A stretch of DNA of 22,445 nt, from the NCBI GenBank assembly GCA_904501815.1, contig CAJGCN010000007.1:1-22445 (forward strand), written 5' to 3'. The notes beneath the pieces were generated by a model. It worked only from the letters and a program-made list of their open reading frames with translations, did no database searches and was not told the DNA's origin. Origin of the DNA: an uncultured Clostridia bacterium. Its GTDB lineage: Bacteria; Bacillota; Clostridia; Christensenellales; Borkfalkiaceae. Shown piece after piece: positions 1-5,766 of this stretch (positions are counted from its first letter, which is position 1; each line of letters begins with the position of its first letter). The position numbers and the translations under genes are program-made.

Positions 1-410
1 CGTTGCCTGTGAATAACGCGATTGCCGTAATGAACAACGCTCTTGCGAACAACGGACAGGTAAAAAGGGCAATGCTTGGAATTTCCGTGCAAACGATAGA
101 ATCCAAAGCGGTCATCAACGAAAACGGCAAGCTCGTCATCACCGAAAAATGCCAAGTGGCAGAGCCTTTAAAAAAAGGGGTAGCGGCGTACGGTTTGTTG
201 AAAGAAGGGGATATTTTAAAATCCATTACGCTCTTTGATGCCAACGGAACGGTGGTAAACACCCTTGCCATTACCCGTTTGCACCAAGTAGGCGATTTAT
301 TGCTCGACGCACGGCTCAATTATAAAGCCAAGCTCACGGTGGAAAGAAAGGGCGTGGAAACGACGGTGGAAATTAAGTTCGATAAAGAAAGTTATTTCGA
401 TTTATATTAA
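1..410 (+). CDS. HtrA/DegP-like serine protease, C-terminal PDZ part (5' truncated)
   Basis: Only the last ~135 residues are in the window; the frame is open at base 1. The first visible residues, LPVNNAIAVMNNAL, match the end of the trypsin-like domain of S1C proteases (usually G-I/F-A-I-P-V/I-N...). The stretch GQVKRAMLGISVQ is the usual linker into the PDZ domain. The rest reads as one PDZ domain, with GLLKEGDILKSI as the carboxylate-binding-loop region, and the protein stops right after it. The family consists of envelope-anchored proteases that degrade or refold damaged exported proteins. The catalytic His/Asp/Ser lie upstream and cannot be checked, so a protease-dead paralogue is possible. 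A strong hairpin terminator follows the stop codon within a few bases, so this is the last gene of its transcript. The alternative is another PDZ protein, but the linker sequence makes S1C likely. Confidence 0.8.
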   Translation, partial: LPVNNAIAVMNNALANNGQVKRAMLGISVQTIESKAVINENGKLVITEKCQVAEPLKKGVAAYGLLKEGDILKSITLFDANGTVVNTLAITRLHQVGDLLLDARLNYKAKLTVERKGVETTVEIKFDKESYFDLY

Positions 411-416
411 AAAGCG

Positions 417-447
417 AAACGCACGCGAACGTACGCGTGCGTTTTCT
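417..447 (+). terminator. Rho-independent terminator after the PDZ protease gene
   Basis: An 11-bp perfect stem (417-427 pairing with 434-444) with a 6-nt loop is followed directly by a short T run (442-445, then CT). It lies 6 bases past the stop codon at 408-410 and just upstream of the next promoter, separating two transcription units. Confidence 0.88.
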
Positions 448-454
448 CATAAGC

Positions 455-483
455 TTGACAAAGGGCTGAAAATAGTATATAAT
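455..483 (+). promoter_or_regulatory. Sigma-A promoter for the FtsK-like gene and mutY
   Basis: TTGACA at 455-460 and TATAAT at 478-483 are separated by exactly 17 bp, a full consensus housekeeping promoter. It sits between the upstream terminator and the start codon at 510, giving a leader of about 20 bases with AAGGA at 497-501. Confidence 0.9.
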
Positions 484-509
484 ATAGAAAAACGACAAGG
501 ATACGACTC

Positions 510-1244
510 ATGAAAACGCAAGAATTTATTTCGTCTTTACAAAATATAAAAATGGACGACCCCGACCGTTTTGAACGGCTTCGCACGGCTTTACCGCTCG
601 GCGTAGACGAAGCGGGGGAAATCGTAGTTGCACACGCCGATTCCAAAAAGGGCAGAGCCAACCATTTGTGCATAACGGGCGCAAAACGCGACGAGTTCAT
701 CAAGCGTTTGCTTTTCACGCTCGCCCACCTTTACGAAAAAACTCGGCTTTGCGTTTTAGTGCTTTCTCCTAATCCCGCCTACGCTCAGCTTCTTTCTTTG
801 AAAAACGCAGATATCACCGTCCCTTATATCCGTTCGCTTACCGACGTATCCCGCGCGATAGAAAGCGTAGACGAACTGTTAAAGCTCCGCGAAGACGACG
901 GGAACAAATACCCCCGTTTGCTTTTGGTGTTGGACGGACTGGAAGAATTAGAAACGCAAGAAAACGGACTATTAGAAATCTATAAACCTTTCTTAAAAAA
1001 AACCTACGGTACGTGCGTTGGCGTGATTACGGGCGTAGATTTATTAAAGAGTATTTTCGGCGGTTATCCCGGCGCGTTCGTGGGGATAGGCAACTGCTTA
1101 ATCACAGCGGACGGCGAAGGGAAAACGGACTTGACGTTCGTGGGCGAAGATTCTTCTTTGTCTTTGCCTATCTCGCTCGATTATCCTTGCGATTTATCGT
1201 TAGACGAGCTTTTTTCTAACCAAGCGCAGGAAGGGAACAATTAA
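510..1244 (+). CDS. FtsK/SpoIIIE-like P-loop domain protein lacking Walker A (probable pseudo-ATPase)
   Basis: This 244-residue protein is not one I can name. Its layout follows the FtsK/SpoIIIE motor core. LPLGVDEAGEIVV (28-40) resembles the strand before the P-loop. NHLCITGAKRDEF (51-63) occupies the place of the 'HLLIAGxTGSGKS' Walker A motif but lacks its Gly-Lys-Ser/Thr. IRSLTDVSRAIESVDELL (107-124) resembles the 'V-T-D-...-A' segment. RLLLVLDGLEEL (136-147) resembles a Walker B strand. No membrane segment or DNA-binding gamma domain is visible. The start is set by AAGGA at 497-501, eight bases ahead of ATG. Its stop codon abuts the mutY ATG, so the two are translated from one mRNA. The FtsK relationship is inferred from motif order by eye. 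If correct, ATP hydrolysis is unlikely and a structural or partner-binding role would be expected. A short STAND/ORC-type NTPase relic is an alternative. Confidence 0.6.
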   Translation: MKTQEFISSLQNIKMDDPDRFERLRTALPLGVDEAGEIVVAHADSKKGRANHLCITGAKRDEFIKRLLFTLAHLYEKTRLCVLVLSPNPAYAQLLSLKNADITVPYIRSLTDVSRAIESVDELLKLREDDGNKYPRLLLVLDGLEELETQENGLLEIYKPFLKKTYGTCVGVITGVDLLKSIFGGYPGAFVGIGNCLITADGEGKTDLTFVGEDSSLSLPISLDYPCDLSLDELFSNQAQEGNN

Positions 1245-2282
1245 ATGCAAACGACGGACTTTGAATTTAAACGCATACCTGCCCCCTTGCTTTCTTGGTA
1301 CGATAAGAATAAACGCGACCTTGCCTGGCGGAAAAACCCCACGCCGTACAGGGTGTGGGTGTCTGAAATTATGCTCCAACAAACCCGCGTGGAAGCGGTT
1401 AAGGAATACTACGACCGATTTATGCGCGCGTTGCCCACGATAGCCGACCTTGCAAACTGTGAAGAAGAAAAACTCTTAAAGCTTTGGGAAGGACTTGGGT
1501 ATTACAGTCGAGTGAGAAATATGCAAAAGACGGCAAAACTCGTCGTGGAAAACTACGGCGGAGAATTTCCGTCCGACGAAAAGGCTTTAAAAAACTTACC
1601 CGGTATCGGCGCGTACACGGTCGGGGCAATCCGTTCGATAGCGTTCGGGCTTCCCGCCCCTGCGGTGGATGGCAACGTGTTTCGGGTGATTTCCCGTTTA
1701 TCAGAAAACCCGACGGTGATTTCCGAGCCTGCCTACCGCACCTATTTAGAAAGAGAACTTTTAAAAATTTATCCAAAGCAGGGGGAGAGATGCTCGGCGT
1801 TCACGCAAAGCCTAATGGAGCTTGGCGCGCTTATCTGTAAACCGCAAACGCCCGATTGCGGAGTTTGTCCGCTCAAAGGTATTTGCCGTGCGTTTGCAAA
1901 CGGCACGCAAAGCGAATACCCCGTGTTGCCTGAAAAAAAGTCGAAAAAATCCGAACGGCGATACGTGTTTTTGATTAAAACGCCACAAGGCGTTTCGTTG
2001 CGTAAACGCACGGCAGGGGTATTAAAAGGCATGACGGAATTCCCGTCTGAGCCGATAGAAAACAAAACCCCCGAAGAAATTTTAAAATCTTGGGGCGTAG
2101 GCGCGTTTACGATTAAAAACAGAAAGACTTTCGCGCATATTTTCACGCACATAAAATGGGAAATGGTTTGCCTGCTCGTGGAAGCGGAGAGCGCTCCCTT
2201 TGAAAACCGAACGGTAGAAGAAATCAAAACGCAAGTTTCCCTGCCTACGGCGTTTAGACAATGCCTGTCCCTTTTAGATTGA
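1245..2282 (+). CDS. mutY: A/G-specific adenine DNA glycosylase MutY
   Basis: This 345-residue enzyme removes adenine mispaired with 8-oxoguanine in base excision repair. The N-terminal helix-hairpin-helix-GPD domain has SEIMLQQT (40-47) with the catalytic Glu41, and LPGIGAYTVGA (118-128) as the hairpin. VDGN (141-144) carries the Asp142 equivalent to E. coli Asp138. The [4Fe-4S] loop is intact: C198-x6-C205-x2-C208-x5-C214. Residues from about 230 to 345 form the Nudix-like 8-oxoG recognition domain, including FAHIFTHIKW, a region typical of MutY. Length is normal for the family. The ATG follows the previous gene's TAA without a gap and is served by AGGAAGGG at the end of that gene, implying translational coupling. 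There is no clear terminator after it. Confidence 0.96.
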   Translation: MQTTDFEFKRIPAPLLSWYDKNKRDLAWRKNPTPYRVWVSEIMLQQTRVEAVKEYYDRFMRALPTIADLANCEEEKLLKLWEGLGYYSRVRNMQKTAKLVVENYGGEFPSDEKALKNLPGIGAYTVGAIRSIAFGLPAPAVDGNVFRVISRLSENPTVISEPAYRTYLERELLKIYPKQGERCSAFTQSLMELGALICKPQTPDCGVCPLKGICRAFANGTQSEYPVLPEKKSKKSERRYVFLIKTPQGVSLRKRTAGVLKGMTEFPSEPIENKTPEEILKSWGVGAFTIKNRKTFAHIFTHIKWEMVCLLVEAESAPFENRTVEEIKTQVSLPTAFRQCLSLLD

Positions 2283-2296
2283 CCCCCTTAAAACCC

Positions 2297-2325
2297 TTGC
2301 CAGAAGAAAAAATATATGGTATAAT
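2297..2325 (+). promoter_or_regulatory. Sigma-A promoter (extended -10) for the flavoprotein gene
   Basis: TTGCCA at 2297-2302 and TATAAT at 2320-2325 are 17 bp apart, with TG at 2317-2318 giving an extended -10. It starts 15 bases after the mutY stop. The expected transcript begins near 2332, leaving a leader of about 130 nt before the ATG at 2462. Confidence 0.82.
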
Positions 2326-2333
2326 ACCCAAAA

Positions 2334-2358
2334 CAAGGGGCAAGCGGTGTTGCCCTTG
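2334..2358 (+). other. Hairpin at the very 5' end of the flavoprotein mRNA
   Basis: CAAGGG (2334-2339) pairs with CCCTTG (2353-2358). The stem continues as CAA (2341-2343) with TTG (2350-2352) across a single bulged G, closing a 6-nt loop. No T run follows, so it is not a terminator. It lies within a few bases of the predicted transcription start, where a stem could protect the mRNA 5' end; that role is inference. Confidence 0.45.
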
Positions 2359-2370
2359 ACCCATACCTTA

Positions 2371-2407
2371 TCGTTGCGAACGCAACGAAAGCGGAGCGTG
2401 GCAATCT
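2371..2407 (+). repeat. Dispersed intergenic repeat, copy 1
   Basis: A ~37-bp element runs from TCGTTGCGAACG to GGAGCGTGGCAATCT. It aligns end to end, with a one-base indel and several substitutions, to two copies at 20999-21034 and 21046-21081. The ends are short inverted sequences (TTGC ... GCAA). The copy lies in the 5' leader of the flavoprotein gene and would be transcribed. Confidence 0.75.
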
Positions 2408-2461
2408 AAACCAAAAATTATAATTGATAAATCTAAAACGAGTTAAGGAGAAAAAAGTAAA

Positions 2462-3079
2462 ATGAAAGTATTATTAGTCAACGGCAGTCATCACGAATAC
2501 GGCTGTACTTACACGGCGTTGAAAGAAACGGCAGAAGCCTTGAAAGCCAACGGGATTGAAACGGAAATTTATTGGATAGGGCAAAACCAAACGAGTGGCT
2601 GTAAGGGCTGTTGGGCGTGTAAAAAACTCAAAAAATGCGTAATCGACGACGGCGTGAACGAGTTCGTTGAAAAAGCCGCTGAGTTCGACGGGTTCGTGTT
2701 CGGTTCGCCCGTATACTACGCTTCCGCTTCGGGCGCGCTCGTTTCGTTTATGGACAGAGTGTTTTATAGCGGTGGAAGAAGCCTTGCCTATAAACCTGCT
2801 GCGGCGGTGGTCAGCTGTCGGCGCGCGGGCGCAAGCACCACCTTTGACGTTATCAATAAGTATTTTACTATCAATAATATGATAGTCGTCGGCTCGAATT
2901 ACTGGAACGAAATTCACGGTAATACGGCAGAAGAAGCGGCGCAGGATGCGGAAGGCTTGCAAACCATGCGTATTTTGGGCAACAATATGGCGTGGGTGTT
3001 GAAATGCTTGGAAGCGGGGAAAGAAAAAGGCTTAGAACCGCAAAAAGAAAAAAAGATTTTTATGAATTTTATTCGCTAA
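2462..3079 (+). CDS. Flavodoxin-fold NAD(P)H/FMN oxidoreductase, iron-sulfur-flavoprotein-like
   Basis: This 205-residue protein has the flavodoxin-like reductase fold. VLLVNGSHHEYGCTYTAL (3-20) is the FMN phosphate-binding loop. GSPVYYASASGALVSFMDR (81-99) is the isoalloxazine-contacting loop typical of NADPH-dependent FMN reductases. A compact cysteine cluster, C47-x2-C50-x2-C53-x5-C59, matches the spacing that binds a [4Fe-4S] cluster in archaeal iron-sulfur flavoprotein (Isf). Related proteins keep some of these cysteines without a cluster, so cluster binding is probable rather than certain. The expected role is soluble electron transfer or peroxide/oxygen defence in an anaerobe. The start is supported by AAGGAG at 2445-2450, a slightly long 11-base spacing. 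It is a single-gene unit with its own promoter and terminator. The substrate cannot be told from sequence. Confidence 0.85.
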   Translation: MKVLLVNGSHHEYGCTYTALKETAEALKANGIETEIYWIGQNQTSGCKGCWACKKLKKCVIDDGVNEFVEKAAEFDGFVFGSPVYYASASGALVSFMDRVFYSGGRSLAYKPAAAVVSCRRAGASTTFDVINKYFTINNMIVVGSNYWNEIHGNTAEEAAQDAEGLQTMRILGNNMAWVLKCLEAGKEKGLEPQKEKKIFMNFIR

Positions 3080-3111
3080 AAAAATCTCGACCAAATCGGT
3101 CGAGTTTTTTT
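3080..3111. terminator. Bidirectional terminator between convergent genes
   Basis: Stem 3086-3092 (CTCGACC) pairs with 3098-3104 (GGTCGAG) around a 5-nt loop. A T run follows on the plus strand (3105-3111). An A run precedes it (about 3078-3084) and acts as the T run for minus-strand transcripts. It sits between the stop codons of the flavoprotein gene (plus) and the CDF gene (minus) and can end both. Confidence 0.9.
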
Positions 3112-4282
3112 ATACGAACGGGTGTTCCCCTTTAATGACGGCGAAACAGTCGGGATTTTTCGCCTTGATAGTTTCCGCCACCTGCTTGACGGCTTGGTCT
3201 ACCTTGATTTTGCAATCGGTAGGCACGAGTAGGTCGAAAATTAAGTTCGTGTGCTTTTCGCCTTGCGTCATTCTGAAATCGTGAATGGAAAAATCTTTGC
3301 AAATTTCCTTTGCGCAAGCTTCCGCGAAACAACGCATTTCGTTCACCTTTTTATCGTTCACGGTAATCGGGTCGAGATGCACGGTGACGATACAGTTGAA
3401 TTTCTCAAACATATCCCGCTCCATTTTGTCAATCACTTCGTGCGCGTAGTTGATATTGCAATCAGACGGAACTTCGGCGTGAAAGGAAACGATTTGCCTG
3501 CCCGGACCGTAATCGTGCACCATTACGTCGTGAATCCCTACGATTTCTGGATATCCTTTCGTGAACGCGTAAATGCCGTCGATAAATTTTTTATCAGGCG
3601 GAGAGCCGAGCAGTAAATCAATCGTTTCTTTCGCGGCTTTGACACCTGTAAACAAAATCAAACAAGCAACGACGATACCCGCAATCCCGTCGATAGGCAC
3701 GCCTTTAGCCCAACCAAACGCCGCGCAAAGGGAAGCGAGCGCGACGAGCGCGGTCGTACCGCAGTCGGAAAGGGAATCTGCCGCCGAAGCTTTTAAAGAA
3801 GCGGACGAGATAATTTTCCCGATTTTCCGATAAAAGAAAAACAACCAAAGCTTTATGAGTATTGCCGCGCCGAGCAGGATAAACGTCCATTTCCCAACTT
3901 CAGGCGTAGACGGGTTTACGATTTTATCAATAGAAGAAGTCAGTAGTTCGAACCCGACTAATACGATTAACATATCCACGATAAACCCTGAAATATATTC
4001 AAATCTGCCGTGTCCTAAGGGGTGTTCTTTATCAACGGGCTTGTTGGAAAGCCGAAACCCGATTAAGGTGACGACGGATGCGCCCGCGTCGGATAAATTA
4101 TTAAACGCGTCGGCAATCACGGCGACGGAAAAGGACAAAATCCCCACCGTCAATTTCCCCGCAAACAACAAAAGATTTAATAAAATCCCCGTAATCGAAG
4201 CTAAAAAAGCGTACGCGGAGCGTGTTTTCGGTTCGGCAGGGTCGGATTTTTTAATAAAAGCGCGAATAAGTAAATTCGTCAT
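3110..4282 (-). CDS. Cation diffusion facilitator (CDF) metal exporter, probably Mn2+-type
   Basis: This 390-residue proton-coupled divalent metal exporter has about six membrane segments between residues ~25 and ~225, then a long cytoplasmic domain (to 390). The membrane metal site is N61-x3-D65 (NNLSD) plus D169-x3-D173 (DSLSD). Zinc exporters such as YiiP use D-D and H-D here; an all-oxygen site with Asn and no His fits Mn2+-type CDFs. HPLGHGR (87-93) is the conserved loop after segment two. The C-terminal domain is longer than the usual single dimerisation domain, with a second beta-rich part (FSIHDFRMT onward). It starts at the ATG at 4282, with AAAGGA just upstream, behind a consensus promoter. 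It is divergent from a riboswitch-controlled antiporter, which supports a manganese role. Metal specificity is inference; Fe2+ or Co2+ are alternatives. Confidence 0.9.
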   Translation of the reverse strand: MTNLLIRAFIKKSDPAEPKTRSAYAFLASITGILLNLLLFAGKLTVGILSFSVAVIADAFNNLSDAGASVVTLIGFRLSNKPVDKEHPLGHGRFEYISGFIVDMLIVLVGFELLTSSIDKIVNPSTPEVGKWTFILLGAAILIKLWLFFFYRKIGKIISSASLKASAADSLSDCGTTALVALASLCAAFGWAKGVPIDGIAGIVVACLILFTGVKAAKETIDLLLGSPPDKKFIDGIYAFTKGYPEIVGIHDVMVHDYGPGRQIVSFHAEVPSDCNINYAHEVIDKMERDMFEKFNCIVTVHLDPITVNDKKVNEMRCFAEACAKEICKDFSIHDFRMTQGEKHTNLIFDLLVPTDCKIKVDQAVKQVAETIKAKNPDCFAVIKGEHPFV

Positions 4283-4314
4283 AATTTTTTTCCTTTTTAA
4301 GGTGCGTTGCTTTT

Positions 4315-4343
4315 ATTATATCGAAAAAAAATATTTTTGTCAA
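4315..4343 (-). promoter_or_regulatory. Sigma-A promoter for the CDF gene
   Basis: On the minus strand, TTGACA (complement of 4338-4343) and TATAAT (complement of 4315-4320) are separated by 17 bp. The leader to the ATG at 4282 is about 25 nt, so this transcript carries no riboswitch. Confidence 0.88.
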
Positions 4344-4361
4344 AAACTTTTATGGAAACGA

Positions 4362-4390
4362 TTGACAATTTTTTGTGTCTCTGCTATACT
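4362..4390 (+). promoter_or_regulatory. Sigma-A promoter (extended -10) for the riboswitch-antiporter transcript
   Basis: TTGACA at 4362-4367 and TATACT at 4385-4390 are 17 bp apart, with TG at 4382-4383 (extended -10). The start of RNA would be near 4397, exactly where the riboswitch P1 stem begins. The -35 box is 18 bp from the -35 of the divergent CDF promoter. Confidence 0.9.
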
Positions 4391-4396
4391 ATACTG

Positions 4397-4494
4397 GTGT
4401 AAGGGAGTAGTCGGCTTGAAAAAGTGATTATATCTACAACACGGAACGCCCGTTTAAGCGTTCAAGGTGTAATCGTAAACGACAAGACTTATGC
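4397..4494 (+). ncRNA. yybP-ykoY (Mn2+-sensing) riboswitch aptamer
   Basis: The leader opens with GTGTAAGGGAGTAG, matching the conserved yybP-ykoY start (AAGGGGAGUAG class). It contains CGGAACGCCCG in the second conserved loop region and closes with AAGACTTATGC. P1 forms between 4397-4403 and 4488-4494 (7 bp including two G-U pairs). Internal helices are visible: GTCG 4410-4413 with CGAC 4480-4483, GATTA 4426-4430 with TAATC 4470-4474, ACAC 4439-4442 with GTGT 4467-4470, and GAACGC 4444-4449 with GCGTTC 4458-4463. This class binds Mn2+ and usually controls Mn exporters, TerC proteins, P-type ATPases or CaX antiporters, which fits the gene behind it. Confidence 0.88.
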
Positions 4495-4543
4495 GCAAAA
4501 CGCCTGAAAAAGGTGTTTTTTGCGTATAAGTCTTTCTTTTTTT
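4484..4543 (+). terminator. Riboswitch expression platform: intrinsic terminator overlapping P1
   Basis: A long stem pairs 4484-4504 with 4512-4534 (G-U pairs and a 2-nt bulge, loop TGAAAAA) and is followed by a T-rich tract to 4543. Its left arm contains 4488-4494, the 3' strand of aptamer P1, so the two structures exclude each other. Ligand-stabilised P1 should therefore block the terminator and switch the antiporter on. The mechanism is inferred from the overlap. Confidence 0.87.
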
Positions 4544-4580
4544 GCTAAAAAATAAAATAATTTTATAAGGAGTAATTTCT

Positions 4581-5606
4581 ATGTGGGAGATTATTTTAGC
4601 TATCTTATTTTTGGTTGTTGGGTTCGTTATGCTCGTCAAGGGCGCGGACTGGTTCGTTGACGGTGCGGCGGGCGTTGCGGGAAAACTCCGTATTCCTTCG
4701 CTCGTTATCGGGCTTACTATCGTTGCGTTCGGCACGAGCGCACCTGAGCTTGCCACTTCGCTGATTTCAGCGGTGAAAGGGGACGTAGGCATTGCCGTCG
4801 GCAACGTTTTGGGAAGCAATATTTGCAATATCTTATTGATTTTAGGTCTTTCTTCGATTATCGCGGTTTTGCCCGTGCAAAAAGATTCGCTGAAAATCGA
4901 CTTGCCCGTTTTGCTCGGCTCGTCTTTGTTAATCGTGCTTTTCGGGTATTTCGACGATACCATTCAGCGTTGGGAAGGCTCGATTATGGTAGCTTTGCTC
5001 GTTGCGTACACCGTGTTTTTAGTAGTCGGCGCGCTGAAAAAGCGGGATAGTCAAGAACTTGCGCTGGAAAATCACGAAGTCGTAGGCGAAGAAGAAACGC
5101 CCAAAAAAGGTTTTAACGGCTGGTATGAAAAAATGAAAGCGTTCACGTGGTTTTTAGTCGTGGCAATGCTTGTCGGGCTTGGGATCGTAATCGGCGGGGC
5201 AATGCTTGCGGTCGAAGGCGCGAAAACGATTGCGGCGGAGCTTGGCGTGCCCCAAAAGGTAATCGGGCTTACCGTCGTGGCAATCGGGACGTCCCTTCCG
5301 GAGCTTATCACTTCCGTAATGGCGGCGAAAAAAGGGGAAACGGATATCGCGGTCGGCAATATCGTGGGAAGCAACATTTTCAACGTGTTAATGGTAGCGG
5401 GTCTTTCTTCTTTGATTATGCCCTTGCCTTTCTCTTCCGAAGGGGTATCTTTCTTGACTGACGGGTTAATCGCGCTCGGCGCGGCGTCGCTTTTGTCGTT
5501 GTTTGCGTATTTGCCTTCGCATAAGCTCAAGCGTTGGCAAGGCGTTGTTTTGACGGCGGGCGCGGTGGCGTATTACGCGTATTTAGTCATAATTTCTATC
5601 GTATAA
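4581..5606 (+). CDS. CaX-family Na+/Ca2+-type cation antiporter (YrbG-like), probable Mn2+ efflux
   Basis: This 341-residue membrane protein is built from two inverted halves of about five segments each. Each half carries the alpha-repeat signature of sodium/calcium exchangers: GTSAPE (51-56) with GNVLGSN (74-80), then GTSLPE (236-241) with GNIVGSN (259-265). The Glu in each GTS-PE motif is the cation ligand in this superfamily. A charged cytoplasmic loop (about 152-188) separates the halves. Family members exchange Na+ or H+ for Ca2+; some move Mn2+. The gene lies behind a yybP-ykoY riboswitch and opposite a CDF exporter, so Mn2+ export is the best inference. AAGGAG at 4567-4572, eight bases from ATG, sets the start and is downstream of the riboswitch terminator. 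No strong terminator follows; the rplS promoter begins 35 bases later. Confidence 0.92.
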   Translation: MWEIILAILFLVVGFVMLVKGADWFVDGAAGVAGKLRIPSLVIGLTIVAFGTSAPELATSLISAVKGDVGIAVGNVLGSNICNILLILGLSSIIAVLPVQKDSLKIDLPVLLGSSLLIVLFGYFDDTIQRWEGSIMVALLVAYTVFLVVGALKKRDSQELALENHEVVGEEETPKKGFNGWYEKMKAFTWFLVVAMLVGLGIVIGGAMLAVEGAKTIAAELGVPQKVIGLTVVAIGTSLPELITSVMAAKKGETDIAVGNIVGSNIFNVLMVAGLSSLIMPLPFSSEGVSFLTDGLIALGAASLLSLFAYLPSHKLKRWQGVVLTAGAVAYYAYLVIISIV

Positions 5607-5640
5607 TTTTCAAAATTTTGTAAATATAACGCAAAAACGC

Positions 5641-5669
5641 TTGCCAAAGAATAAAAAATCGTATATAAT
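5641..5669 (+). promoter_or_regulatory. Sigma-A promoter for rplS
   Basis: TTGCCA at 5641-5646 and TATAAT at 5664-5669 are 17 bp apart. RNA would start near 5676, placing the structured L19 leader at the 5' end of the message. Confidence 0.87.
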
Positions 5670-5676
5670 AATCAAG

Positions 5677-5742
5677 ACTTCGAGCGTTCCGCTGCCTTTT
5701 TGGGTGCGACGAGGACTCGCACAGCAGGTTATGAACGTATCG
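5677..5742 (+). promoter_or_regulatory. Probable L19 ribosomal protein leader (autoregulatory RNA)
   Basis: The leader folds into nested helices. GCGTTC (5684-5689) pairs with GAACGT (5733-5738). CTGC (5692-5695) pairs with GCAG (5724-5727). GTGCGA (5704-5709) pairs with TCGCAC (5717-5722) around a 7-nt loop. The unpaired GGTTAT before GAAC and the CCGCTGC segment resemble what I recall of the Firmicutes L19 leader motif, expected just upstream of rplS. In that model excess L19 binds its own leader and lowers expression. Assignment rests on position, architecture and partial recall of the consensus. Confidence 0.72.
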
Positions 5743-5750
5743 TAAATAAT

Positions 5751-5756
5751 GGAGGT
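5751..5756 (+). promoter_or_regulatory. Ribosome binding site that fixes the rplS start
   Basis: GGAGGT lies 10 bases before ATG 5767-5769. An in-frame upstream ATG at 5749 overlaps this site and has no site of its own, so it is not the start. Confidence 0.85.
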
Positions 5757-5766
5757 AAAGAGTCTA

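Noticed and set aside
407..718. 103-residue minus-strand ORF over the terminator and the start of the FtsK-like gene
   Set aside because: It begins antisense inside the real gene, ends in the terminator/promoter region, has no recognisable motif, and overlaps a consensus plus-strand promoter.
3855..4427. 190-residue plus-strand ORF running from within the CDF gene into the riboswitch
   Set aside because: It is antisense to a clear transporter gene and crosses both divergent promoters; the translation is the shadow of a membrane-protein frame.
4454..4963. 169-residue minus-strand ORF across the riboswitch terminator and the antiporter start
   Set aside because: It overlaps a well-supported plus-strand CDS and RNA element and shows no domain.
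5749..5766. Upstream in-frame ATG for rplS adding six residues (MEVKSL)
   Set aside because: It overlaps the GGAGGT site and has no binding site of its own; starting at 5767 gives the normal L19 length.
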